Shown here one piece after another: positions 1-12,800 of a DNA stretch of 64,000 bases. Within the stretch, counting starts at the first letter, position 1, and every line of letters starts with the position of its first letter. Position numbers and translations under genes: made by a program. Source of the stretch: Calliphora vicina (taxonomy: Eukaryota; Arthropoda; Insecta; Diptera; Calliphoridae); assembly GCF_958450345.1 (NCBI RefSeq), contig NC_088784.1:60249247-60313246 (forward strand). Reading direction: 5' to 3'. Under the pieces are notes generated by a model. The model had not been told where the DNA came from. It did no database searches and saw nothing but the letters and a program-made list of their open reading frames with translations.

Positions 1-600
1 TAGGCTGGCTGGCTGTCCATGTAAACCTTGTGCGCGAGTACAGGTCGCAATTTTAAAGATATTTCGATGAAATTTGATACATATTATTTTTTCGGCTCAG
101 GGACCAAGCCTATTGAAACTAGCTGAAATCGGTCCATTATTTCACCTAGCCCCCATACAAATGTCCTTCCGAAATTGGACTTTATCGGTCATAAATGTTT
201 AATTTATATTTGTATCTCCACAAATTCCGCTCCAAATAAGTTTTATATACACAAAATTCATGTCACCAAATTTTGTTACGATCGGTCCATAATTAGTCAT
301 AGCTCCCATATAGACCCGATTCCGAAAATCGCTTTTACGTGCATAAATCGCTTAAAAATGTTGGTATACACACAAAATTCAACATAGAAAACTTTAATAT
401 AGACATAAATCACACGACCAAATTTCATGGTGATCGGTCCATAATTGGTCATAGCCCCCATATAAGTAAGGCCCACTTCCGAAAATCACTCAAAAATATA
501 AATTATTGAAATTTTTAAAAGAAAAAAGTTTTTGCTCTTTTACTTAGTGTAGAGTATTATATGGTCGGGCTTGACCGACCATACTTCCTTACTTGTTTAA
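1..600 (+). repeat. Helentron/HINE-like repeat, family A: 153-bp tandem units plus terminal stem-loop
   Basis: The motif GGTCCATAAT...CATAGC(T/C)CCCATA recurs at 131, 284 and 436, a period of 152-153 bp. The copy ends with an 8-bp stem, ATGGTCGG (561-568) with CCGACCAT (575-582), then 13 nt to ACTTG next to TT (591-597). Related fragments occur at about 17120-17515, 24600-24790, 30000-31330, 36850-37230 and 42400-42640. Central tandem repeats of about 150 bp and a terminal stem-loop match Helentron-associated elements such as Drosophila DINE-1/DINE-TR1. The family call is inference. Confidence 0.6.
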
Positions 601-604
601 TTTT

Positions 605-740
605 TTTTTTTTTGCTCAAAAGAAAGCTTAGGTCTATTCCTTTAAGAGCTTTTTGGTCTCGTAGTAGGATGCGAGTGGAATATCTATCAAAATAAATATT
701 TTTTAAGTCATATAACTGATTTTGGCGAAATTTTTGGCAT
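605..740 (+). repeat. Fragment of foldback repeat family F
   Basis: TTTGCTCAAAAGAAAGCTTA is followed by CCTTTAAGAGCTTTTTGGTC and 'GATGCGAGTGGAATATCTAT', the unit that is tandemly repeated inside the family F element at 19408-20783. There is no coding content. Confidence 0.7.
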
Positions 741-999
741 ACCACCACGTGATGGCCAATGTTGTATAAGTAATGAAAATCATTTTTTTGGGTCATTTGG
801 AATCAAAAATATCACGCACCAACACCAATTTCTAAAATAAACCAAACTTTTTTTTCTCTGAAAAATTATATAAATAATTTCATAATTTTTTTTGCAAGTG
901 TGAGGGATACTTCCCTTATTTAAAAATTATGTTTTGAAGTATGTCGCAGTTATCATTAAAATAAAATATATTGTATTTCAAAATAATTGAAAATATTTC

Positions 1000-1580
1000 A
1001 TGAAAAAAAACTTTATTGCGTTTGGTGCGTGAACTTTTTTAACAACCGCGAAAAAATAATACCGTGGTTTTTTATATTTTTTAACGCTCTATTCGACTAT
1101 GCTTGCCAATTTGCATATTTGCAAAAATTGTCAATAGTTTATCCCTAATATACATATATGTATAAGTATTTAAAATTGTTTAATTAATTAATCTATATAC
1201 ACGAAACTAAACAACAAACTTAAGTAAAAATCCACAAAATTTTACTATTCGATATATTTTTTTTTTATTTACACATTTATTAAGGGTTCCAAAAGCAACT
1301 GAATAAGTAATACTTGAAAAATATCCAAATCGCACTATAGCAAAAAGAACTGATATTTCCTTAATTTTAAGAATTTCTGAATGTTGAATGTATTTCTTTT
1401 CTGTCTTAAATTATGGTTTTATTCAGTGTTTACTAGGTCTATAATTTTTTTTATATTTTTTGCAAATATCAAAATGTCCCGAATAGTTGAATGGACCATT
1501 GAAAGCTATTTCCAAAAATGGTATTACTATTTCGCGGTTGTCAAAAAAGTTCACTCACGAAACGCGGTAAAGTTGTGAGA
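1000..1580. repeat. Foldback element with imperfect inverted arms of about 90 bp
   Basis: GTGCGTGAACTTTTTTAACA (1026-1045) and the following ACCGCGAAAA are matched in inverted orientation by TTTCGCGGTTGTCAAAAAAG (from about 1531) and TTCACTCACGAAACGC. Similarity continues on both sides of these cores. No target duplication or coding segment was resolved. Sequence from 1580 to 3367 shows nothing further that can be supported. Confidence 0.55.
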
Positions 1581-3269
1581 TAATTTTTTTTATCCAAAGA
1601 ACGCAAATAATTTTTTTTATAAATATATCAATCTGCTTCGAATCTACATTTAAAATTTGCGATAACGGGACATAATCCGCTGTTTTACTATAAAAAAATA
1701 AAAAAAGTAATACAAATTTGAGAAAATTTTGATTTTTAAAAATCGTTTTTGTGGGACAGGTTTTTGTTCCAAAATTAGCCGAAAAATGTTATAGTAAATA
1801 ACATAACATTTGCCATCGCGTGGTGCTAGGGCCAAAATTTGGTTATAGCCCTAGTATTTACCCTTCTTATGGATATTATTATAAAAATGTAACTTTAAGT
1901 AATAGAAAAAAGTACCCTTGTGCCCTCTGCGTTCTTTTCTAGTAAAATTTAGTTTTGTTAGTGTATAACATGTTCTTTTCAAATAATGATGCCCCAATAA
2001 GACGCAAATATGCTACATATTTCACCCTCAAATTTATCAAAAGGGTTAAGCTGAGTTTCCGCATGCACCGTAATCGACGCCGATAAGGAAACTGAAAAAC
2101 GTTGGTGTTCGTCACCGTCTCGTTTCTGAATTGTTTTCGTTTCAGTTGGGTGCGTTGCGGCATAAAATAGAAACGAAATTATTTTTTAATTTTGGATGTC
2201 GGGCATTAAATAGAATTTCATTATTTTTGACTAAATCTATTATTTTTTCCTCTTCCAATAAAGAAACTCTATTTTTTTTATTCATTTTGATTTTCTTTAA
2301 ATTTGAAATAAAAAAAGAATTAAAATAATTTCGTTCCTATAGCACCGAAATCAACCTACTTGAAGTTGTTTCCTTTCCGGCCCCAAATGACAGGTTTTTC
2401 ATTAGTGGTCGGTGCCGTTTCGTTCCCAATTTTCGTTGCCGATTTCTGAAACGAACTTTTTTTCGGTGCAAATGTATGGAATTTCGTTTTTGAAAAAAAA
2501 AATATTTTTTTTTAAAGTTCGTTTGTATAATTTTTGTTATTTTTTATTAAAAGTGTTAAAATGAAAGCAAAATTATTGTTTTAGAATATTTAGGAGCTAC
2601 ATAATAGAAATGGCAAACAAATGGCAATTATGGGGGTATGAGGAATCTATAATAAATGGAACAAAATATGTTGGCAACATTTTGAGTCAGAAAAGAAAAC
2701 GCCATTAGAATCTGTATTTTGATTTATAGTGAGCAAAATGCAAAACCTTTAACTATGTGCATTAAACTAAGTGGTGTATATCATAAAACAATATCATAGT
2801 CGCTGGTACTTGCATAAGCACATATATTAAAGCATTTCTGGAAAATAGTTGGATCTAATTGAAAGAGTATTAAATTAAGTGTTTTTTCTAACACCTTCAA
2901 GAACCCTTAATAACAGTATGATATTTTGCATGAATGTCAGTACATTAGTATCCGGTTACAATAAAAGACTCCATAATTTGCACTTAACCCTTAGTTGGCT
3001 TTTACAATATACTTGAACTTGTAGTCGTTATATCTTTGAAATAATTCACAATATAAATGCACTCATAAAAAACCATGCAATATCAAATAAACATTTGCTG
3101 AAATAATTGCCTAAACTTAATATATCAAATATTTAAACAATCTGAATGTAAACCTTACGTAAAATATAGTAAATATTCGCTCCAAAGTTACGATACAATA
3201 CCCTGGTATTGCAATGGAATCTATAACGATACTATTACTCAATATGCTTATTACAGAGCCTGTGTTACT

Positions 3270-3297
3270 ATTAAGTATTATTATTATTATTATTTAA
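3270..3297 (+). repeat. ATT trinucleotide microsatellite
   Basis: A short run of TATTATTATTATTATTATT lies about 150 bp upstream of the first visible transporter exon. No function is inferred. Confidence 0.7.
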
Positions 3298-3447
3298 CAA
3301 CCAACCAATAGACGGACGGACTAATGGACAGACAAATGACACACTAGATGTCTGTGGTATACAATTCGTGCCATGTTTAACCTCAATTACCGCTTTCTTT
3401 CTCTCTCTTCCCTCTCCTCTTCACAATATGTTTAAATATATTTACAG

Positions 3448-3804
3448 AATGACCAACAACAAACGCAACAGCATCAATATTACAGCAATCAACAACAATT
3501 GGAACAACAACAACAGCAACAGCCAACAAGTCAACAATATACTCATCATGATGGTCTAAGAGATGAAAGTAGTGGAGCAGGTGGCGGCGGCGGAGGCGGT
3601 GGCCACCCACAACAAATGCCCTTAGATACGACGCTGGGCGAAACACTGTCATCATTGCCTCAGGCTTCTTTTAACTACATCAACTCGATTGTGGGTAGTG
3701 GCGTTATTGGCATTCCATATGCGTTTCATCGTGCTGGTTTTGGCCTTGGTCTTATGTTGCTCATACTTGTTGCCTACATAACGGACTATTCCCTCATATT
3801 AATG
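3448..3804 (+). CDS. SLC38A11: SLC38A11-like, first visible coding exon (N-terminal tail, TM1, TM2)
   Basis: Acceptor TTTACAG ends at 3447; donor GTAAGT starts at 3805, phase 0. It encodes 119 residues: a Q-rich tail (CAA/CAG runs at 3454-3540), a Gly run at about 3580-3602, then two membrane segments ending YSLILM. The first in-frame ATG is 3616-3618, just before the conserved core, and would give a 446-residue protein close to the human length. An upstream exon supplying the start is equally possible because the acceptor is good. Confidence 0.9.
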
Positions 3805-6800
3805 GTAAGTAATCATGAGCATCATATATTTACTAAGTATATGTACATATGGACGTTCACACAGTGGGACAATAAATAATGGTCATCACAATTGCAGTTT
3901 CGATTAGTACAAGCTATTTATGATCTATGGCGAAAAGTATAGATATTAAATTTTAACTGCATTTTCCTTTCCCATAAATAGATTCGTTCAAGCTTATTTA
4001 AAAAATTCAAAAAATTAAGAATTTAGGAATTTCATTAAGGATATACAAAACAAAACAGTTTTTTGCAAATCTATTAAAACAGTTTTAATTGATCATTGTT
4101 TCGTAAGTGTTTCTGATTTTGACAAAATAGCAAATACTTTTGTAGCAAGACACTAATAACAAAATTGCAAAATTTCAGAATCTACGGTCTATATCCCTAT
4201 TAGTTATAGGTACTTAAAATTTAAAAATAAATTTAGAGTTGCATGAATGAATTGATCAGAGGATATGCAGGAACAATATTGCTTTATGCATTTTTGCTCA
4301 ATCAGTATCATATAGTAAGTAATAAAGTGTTAAATTTTTTAGTTTTTTTTTAGTTTTGACATCAGTGTATGTTAGACGCAAAACTAAATGTTAAAATCTG
4401 ATATAATTATGCTTCGTTGAAGATATATGCTACTGATGTGTCCTTATTAACAACAGACTTCGATCGTTTTAAAAACTAAATGAGTTATCGAACATTTTTT
4501 AAAAAAAGCTGGTTTTACGAAAAAAACATTAGATACAAAAACTTACATATGAATATTAGAATGTCCCTTAACAAGTATGATTTTTTTTTTTAGTATAAAA
4601 GTTAAGGGGTACACTGCAGTTTTTATCCATTGGACTTGAATATAACTCATGTAAAATTTGACGCCCCTACGACCACGCCTTAAAATCCGAAAAATGCGTT
4701 TTTTTCGATATTTACAAGGGGAAAATGCAATTTTTTAGATTTTGTAAAAATTTTGCCACCAAATAATTACTTTTGCAATTTAGTTTAAAATAATCGAAAT
4801 GTGTAGGTAATTTTCGTTCTAATGAAATATAAAAGACAAAAATTGGTTAAAAAATGTTAAAGTTATTAAAAATTCGCCAGGCTATTAATGTGTTCTAGGC
4901 CACTAGAACAAGAAATGTAAGAACAAAATTAATTCATTTTGAGAAATATTAAAATAAAAGCTCATTTTTACTTAAAATATATCCACATTTTCTTGTATAT
5001 GAGTTTTGTCTTCGTAGGAAACCGTTAACCTATTCGCAGATATGACCAAAAAAATTATTTAATTAACGCCATTTTCAAATTTTTAAAACTTTTGTTAATT
5101 ACTTAATCATCACATGGGGATTTATCGACAATATAATATGAATGATTTATGAAAATATCTCCTATAGTTTCTCCTACAGTTTTTGACATTTCTGTACAGA
5201 ACGAATATGAACGAATAAATGTGGATGACAAACTCAACAAAAACTTCATATACATGAAACAGAGTACCCTTTTCCATTTCTTTTTCCCCTTTCATCAACA
5301 AACTCAAATGTTTTGCAGCAAATGTTTCATAGTATGGATGGGGACTTATCAACACTATAAGTAGATGTTTCTACTGATGGAAATGTTTATAAACATGATG
5401 AATGTTGCAAGTAGTCGTTACAGACCGTTGAATTCAAATCAATAGTGCAATTTTGTAACAGGTTTATAAACCAATTATAGGCAAATTTTTAAAAATACCT
5501 TTGATAAACACTTTAAACCTACTTTAAGGAATTCTTTTTACTTTTTATCTTAAAAAAGAGGATTTTAAAGATAAATTTGGAATAACAGACGATACTATTG
5601 CAATTGCTAAACACAATTTCCACTCCGCTGGCGAATAAGTTCCATTTTAATAGTATATGATTTTGTTTGATATTCCTCCGGCAGTGAACTACATGAGGTT
5701 CACAAGTGAATTTGATTGTCATTTTTGTCATTTATTTTTAACATGCAACGCCATGTAGTAATAAAATGTGTAAAAATTGAGGAAGAAGGTCCACAGAATC
5801 TAATATACCCACTCCGAAATTAATACTATGTGTTTCCATAGAAAAATTCATTAAAATTTGTTAAAATTTAACAAAATGTCAATAAAAATAAATTAATAAA
5901 ATAAATTATAAAACAGTGATGTTTATTTTATCACAGAATATTCGTCATTCGAATACTTTTATAATAATAATTGAAATAAACTATACAAAAAAGTTAGTAC
6001 ATTAATACATTTTAGCTTAATATAAATTTACTAGAATCAGATATACATTTTTTATCTAAAAATTAGTTGTTATCTTCAAAAATGTATTATTACTAAAAAC
6101 AATCAATGAACACTAACAACGAAAAAGGGGAAGTAAATGAGAAGCATTGCCAGCTTAGACAAAAATCAGAACATTAGTTGTTGTGCCTTTAACAAACGTT
6201 TATGAATACAATACTTTTATAAATGGTTTTTAAAGCTAAAGTGTTCTTTAACAAAATTGTGTTTTAAATCTACAATAAGGTTTTTTATGCATATAGCCGT
6301 TAAACTGTAACTGAGAAAAATGCATTTGTTAATATGTTTATAACAATTTGTCTCTATTTTTTGATTGTGTATAGTTTAATTAGTTACTACATTTCGTATT
6401 GTTAAAATTTTTCTAATTTTAATTGGAATACATGGACAATTTGAACCCTAGACATTATGAACCCTAGAGGATAAGTATAAGTAGGATGGATAAGTATAAG
6501 TACAGATGCCCCGTCAAAAAACAGGATTAAATTATTATTTTTTTCCATATTATTTTGTCCCACTGTGTTACATTATGCTTTTGTTTTAGCTTTCGATTTT
6601 GCATTTTCCAACGACTGACTTCGTTGTGGAAATAAGCATTAGAGAATAGGGTTGAAAAATCCTTGATTTTTTTTTTAAAAAAACGAGAGAAAAGCGAATT
6701 TTATTTAAATTGTGATGATGTAAATGCGATGACGATGATGATGATGCCTTAATGCAAACGATTATTTAGCATATTTTTCCTTCAACGTAGTTTAATGTCA

Positions 6801-9800
6801 TTGTGTATTAGGGTTGACAGTATTAATTTTTATTCTTACAAACAAAACGGGACAATTTTCAAAATAGGTGATAAATGGTGGGAATTATGTATATAATATT
6901 TTTTTAAATCTATTTTAAAATCAGACCATACACCAGTTACATAGACAACCAGCCATCAGGTGGACAGAATGAAGGACATACATTTTACAACCACTTTCTT
7001 AAACGATCCTTAAGATCCAGTACATTTGACCGATGCAAACATCTACAGAAATGCTGTTGAAAAATACAAGCGGGACGTTTGTTAAGTTATTGTTTTGTTG
7101 AATATTTTCGACATAAATGAGGATTCCACGAAAATCGTGACATTTGGCAACACTATTTATGTTTGTGTATGTTGGTGTGTGGGAGGATTTATTTTCCCTT
7201 GTATGTGCATGAATTTGTGGTAATAAACATTTCTATTAGATTCTGCCATAGTTATTTCCTTGGATAGGTATCCATATTAAATATTAAAATTAGTTGCCAG
7301 TCAGTGATTTAAGCAAAATTTTTTTGAAATAGTTATAAGCACTAAAATGTTTTTTTCTTTTTGGTAAAGTTACAGTTGAAGCCAGGCAAGCAAATTGTTA
7401 ACAAGTCTTTAAAATTAAATGTAGCTATTTCAGGATTATACACTAGTGTGAAGAAAGCTTTTATTATAATTTGGAAGTGAAACTTATATGAGAACTAGGG
7501 TATTCAATTAATCGGGTTTCTGGTTTAATCGGTTAATCGAGCAAATAATTAATCGAGGTATAGATTTATTCGGTTAGTAATCGGTTAATTTAAAATTATT
7601 CGATTAACCGAATAATTTCTATTTTAACTTCAAATTGAAAATACAAAAACGAATTTTGTGTACAAATTTGGGTTAAATACAGATTAAAAAGATATTAACA
7701 TCTACGATTTATACTTCTGAAATCGCAGGATTTGTTGAAAATTTATTTAAGAAATAGTAAAATGTCATAAAACATTCAAAGATGTTTTTCTCGAAACGAC
7801 TTTTTTGAATTATGACGTTGTTGCAGCAAATGTGCGATGTGTGAGTTTTTTAGGGTTTTAGTGTGATCTTGTGAAATAATCTTTTATAAAAAGAATATAA
7901 TTTAAACGATTTTTTCTTTAGATTTAATAAAAAATTTCTTGGAAAAAACTCTCTCGCTGATTGTATATGTAAGCATGATAAAGAATATTCCTTTTTGGAT
8001 TGTTTTAGATTTTGATTCATTTAAAAGTTTCGTTTAGTTATGATAAAAGACTCATTTCGAAAAAAGTTTCGTCTATACATGTAAATACAAACAATATTTC
8101 AAATACATGTAAATTAAATATGTCAGTTGTACATACTCACTAATCATGTTTATTGAATGTTCAAAAAATATCTAATTTTAACTTGTATTTGAATTGAAAT
8201 GGAAAAATAAATACAATTTTTTTAAAGTGCAAAAATCGGCAATTATAAATTATTCGAACAGTTAACCGTTGGGGTTAGGACAAGCAAGCTCTCTGAAGTT
8301 TTGAGAAGGGGAAAAAATGCAATTTTTTCAGTTTTTGTAAAAATTTTGCCATTAAAACATAAAGGGAATAAAAATCTGAAACAAATTATGAAAATATCTT
8401 CTCTAGTTTTCCCATACCTTTTTTTTGCAATTTTCGAGAAAAAATAATTATATGGCCATTAAGGTGGACCTTATTTTTTTATTTTCGATTTTCCAAAAAC
8501 GAAGGGCAGTTTTGTGTGAGGTTAGGATAAAAAAAAATCTGAAAAAAATTTGAGCTCGATCGGTTAAAAATGGGCTGCCGCACGAGGGTCAAAGTTCGTG
8601 AGAACGAAATTATGGGTAAATGGATAGAAAAAGGTGCATAACTACTCAGGAGTCACCCGTAGGTAGGTAAAATGTATGAGCAACTCCCATTATTTTCGTA
8701 CCCCCAATATTTTTCTAGAACAAACATACCCCCTATCACCAACCGTTCAGGGGGTCCCCATACAAAACAACTGAATTTTCACGAAAATTTTCCAATATAG
8801 AAAAAAAATATATACAATTACTATTACAATAAAATAAATTAGTTTATTGATGTTATTTATGAATAATTATGTTATGCTATATTAAATTTCTTTTTTCAAA
8901 ACTCGGATATTTTTTGCGATAATCACCGACAACTTAAATCAAATATTGCTTTTCCTCTTCGTTCCTGCACAATATTTTATTGTAGTCCTCCATCATTTTC
9001 ACGCCTCTTTCAGCGGTGTCGTTTACTACGTGAATTTTTTCAACAATTTTTAGTGCTTGCTGATAATCTTCGCGCTGTGGCCACGTTTCCGGCGGATATC
9101 GTATAAATTCATGCGGCAAGTTGAAGAGTAGAAAAAAGTTTATAGTTTTCACAGTTACGAAAGCGCTCAAGTCATTCGACAAAAATTGCTCAGTTACTTC
9201 TGCAAAATTAACCGCAATTTTTTTCATGCTTCGGATAGGTCCTTCATCATCTTCATCCCAATCATCATCTTCTTCTCCAGTTTCTTCTCCAGTTTCTTCA
9301 TCTTTTTCAAGTTGAACTTCCTTGTCTTTTTCTTCAAGGATTTCTTTTCCATCATATATGCACATAATTGCCAACATTTTTCGTTTTATGTCACATGAAA
9401 CATCTGAATCAAAGTAGGCAAGAGCTATAGCCTCCTCCGCCAGATACCACAAATGTCTGATAAACTTTGTTACCATTACTTTTGACAAATTCTTATCCAA
9501 GTCTGCATATGAGTGAAGTGCTTTCAAAAAGTTGAAGTCCTGATTGGGCGCTTTGACAGCTTCAGTACAGCGATACCAGACTTTCACGTACAGACGAACA
9601 ATAAACAAACAGACATCTCGAATTCCATCCAATTGTGACTTTGCCAGTTTAAATTGGTCTCTGAACATAAATATTTTCAGTGAATAAATTGCTTTAGACA
9701 TCCATCGTGCGTGGTGAATAGGTATGAGTTCATTAAACTTATATTCGCCAAAATCGCCTCCAAGGAATAAAACAACCAGTTCCAATAGTTCCTTATAGTC

Positions 9801-12800
9801 GTTACGACGTTGTCTTTTCTGTAGTTGGACCATGCAAGAAGTAATGATGTCATCTGGAGCGAATGCATTCTGATTGATTTTTTCCCAATTCTGCTGGAAA
9901 CGGCGAAACAGAGAAACATCTGGAGCAAAAGTTTTTCCAATTTTTTCTTCGAACACTGCTCTTAGCACCAATTCATATATGTGATGTCTACATGGAAGAT
10001 GCATCAAATCTCTCTCTAATAACTGTTCAAGTAAAACTGCAGCTCCTGCAAATTCACCGGTGTTTGATGATGTCGTGTCAAAAGACATGGCTTGAACTCG
10101 TTTCGAAAGGTTCCATTCTACCAGTAGTTGATAAAAGGCCGCTGCAATATTTTTGCGTTTTCCACAATCTAGTTTTGGAACGCCTAATATTTGTTCGATT
10201 TCGCCATTAGTTAAAATAACCGGAAGGCGATCAATCTTATTCATTCCTGTAATGTCTTCCAGTATTTTGCCATCCCAGTGCACTACAAAAAAAACTGTAA
10301 TGGAATAAAATATTTATATTAGTATTGAAATTAAATTGGTATAAGAAAAGTAACCTTACATGTAAGTTCTCCTTTACAAAATCAGCGATTTTTTGTCGAT
10401 TTGCAGTACGGTATCTTCGAATTGACGAGCGATTTAATACCAAATTTGATACGTTGTGACCAAGTCCTTCAGCTACTGCAGCCATTAAATGCATTGCATT
10501 TCGGTCAGATATCATGCATTTATCCAAAGCAGAAACGATCCGTTCATTGATAAATAACTGTGTTCCTCTTTTAACAACTTCCGAAGCCGACGGTAGAGCG
10601 TCCACTTCCAATTCCATTCCACCAGCGCCAACATTGCCTGACGATTCGGTAGATGATGTGAATTGCACTGTACCCATTGCTAAGGTATTAATTTTAGTAG
10701 TTGCTCGTAATCGCCGTTCATCTGCCTCTTCTCGTTCCAATTTTCGTTTTTCAATGCCTACAAGAGCCATGTCAATGCCAATCATGCTGCCTGGGCGGCC
10801 TTTTTTCCTCTGTGCAAGCAAAAACTTTTTATCCTCCTCTATTTTAATCGTGGTGAGTGCATTAACATGAGCAATATCGAAGAGATCGTCTAATTCTTCG
10901 ACAAACTTATCTTCTTTTACTTTATGCGACGTTCCTCCTCTTGTTGAGCTCTTGTTCAATTTCCTCCACTTCTGGTACAGCTTCTCAATTTGCTTTATGA
11001 CCGAAGACTTGTCTCGGGTCGGAATTCGTGCTTTATTCCAGAAAAGGAGCACTTCGTTTGCAGCCATTGTTGTACTTTTTCGCACTTCCAATTTTAGTGT
11101 ACGAGTGTGAAAAAAAATACACCAAGAACTTCTTTTTTAGACGGCAATTTTGATCCCAACAGCTGCGGAATAACATATTCAATCAAATAAATGTTATGCT
11201 GTTGCGATCTCAAATTAATTTTTGTCGTTGATGATGCCATTGCAATTCAAATGCGAACCTGTTCTATTGAAAAATTTAGTTTTTAGGTTTTAGTTTTAAT
11301 TGTTTTATTTCTTTGTACTCACTTTTTCCAGAACTACTGTTAGTTTTAATTTAAATGAAGAATTATTCACTTTCACAGCTCATAAATTTACTTTAAAATT
11401 ACAGTTATTTTTTAATTTTTTGTCACAGTTTGTATGTTTTATTTATAAAAGTCATAAAACAACTAAAAGGTCAATACTTTTATGTACATAAAATAAGGTG
11501 TATATTTTAAAAAATGTTATGCAAATGTTTCTCAATGAATTTAGGTAAGTTTTTAAAATTCATTGAATATATTTTTACCTATATATAATCTTCGTAAAAA
11601 ACCAATAAAAATATAACTGAAATTTAGATTTATATATCAGGTCGAAATAAAAAACACGAAAGTACATCAATGTGTTTTTCAATGTTGTTTGGAAAATTTG
11701 ACAATATTTAGTAATATTACCTGTTATATTATTACTTAAAAATGAATACGTGGAATATAAGCCATAAAACAAAAATAATTTTCATGGAATTAAAAATGTA
11801 ATGTTTTTAAAAATTTTAAATATTACCTGTCTTAGGTACAACCGCTCATTATTAAAGGGGCATTTTATGATTACATTGCTAAATAAAATAAAACTCAATG
11901 AACAAGCCAATTGGTCTATTCACTTTTTTGCGTTCTTTGACAATAGAAATGGGTGTTTAATTAATGTTAGTAAAATGTGAAGAGTAATTCACGAAATGAA
12001 GTTTAGAACATATTTATACTTTGTGTAATTCCATTAATTTTTAATTTGGAAAATTTTCGTGAAAATTCAGTTTTTTTGTATGGGGACCCCCTGAACGGTT
12101 GGAGATAGGGGGTATGTTTGTTCTAAAAAAATATTGGGGATACGAAAATAATGGGGGTTGCTCATACATTTTACCTACCTAGGGGTGACTCCTGAGTAGT
12201 TATGCAGCTTTTTCTATCCATTTACCACCAATTTCGTTCTCACGAACTTTGACCCCCGCCAATTTTTAACCGATCGAGCTGAAATTTTTTTCAGATTTTT
12301 TTTATCCTAACCTCACACAAAACTGCCCTTCGTTTTTGAAACAGATGAGTTTTAAATTTTTTCATACATTGGGGGTCCACCTTAATGGCCATATTTTGGC
12401 GAATGAGCTCAATTTCCATACTGTTATGAATTTTAAGTAAAACCTTTCCAAATATTTATAGTCCAGATAATTCTAAATATACTCTGAAAGTGTTGCTAAA
12501 ATTGGGAAGCATTAAAAATTAAGTCGTGAAGGTCAAATGTCAAATTTTTCAATATTTGGAATTTCTAAAGGAAATATGGCGAAATGTTATATACTTTTGG
12601 GCCGATTTGGATGAAACTTAAAAAAAAATGACATGATGTCTAGTATTTATAATAACAGCACAAAAATGGAAATTAATCCTTAATGGCACTTGGAGTTAAA
12701 ATGACACTTAACTTTATAATGTTTATAATTTTCTAAGCAAAAATTAGTAAAATCGAATTAATAGAACTAGTGTTATGGATCAAAATGTAAGACAACTTCC

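Larger units (their letters stand above)
8460..12384 (-). mobile_element. hAT-like DNA transposon with about 335-bp terminal inverted repeats
   Basis: Both ends read TAAGGTGGACC inward and are bordered by the 8-bp duplication ATGGCCAT (8452-8459 and 12385-12392). The inverted arms (8460-8795 and 12047-12384) share blocks including AACGAAGGGCAGTTTTGTGT and CGAACTTTGAC. TAAGG fits the hAT terminal rule YARNG, and 8-bp duplications are normal for hAT. The interior carries one two-exon gene on the - strand and about 950 bp of AT-rich DNA without a gene. The target was a family R repeat, whose unfilled form is seen at 29143-29150. Confidence 0.88.

Noticed and set aside
3383..3655. 90-codon frame antisense to the first transporter exon
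   Set aside because: It is a shadow of the CAA/CAG and GGC repeat codons read on the other strand.
8460..8470. Reading the hAT-like element as a piggyBac element because TTAA occurs at both edges
   Set aside because: The unfilled copy at 29141-29160 contains the 8-bp target and no TTAA, so the duplication is ATGGCCAT and the first T/A bases belong to the element.
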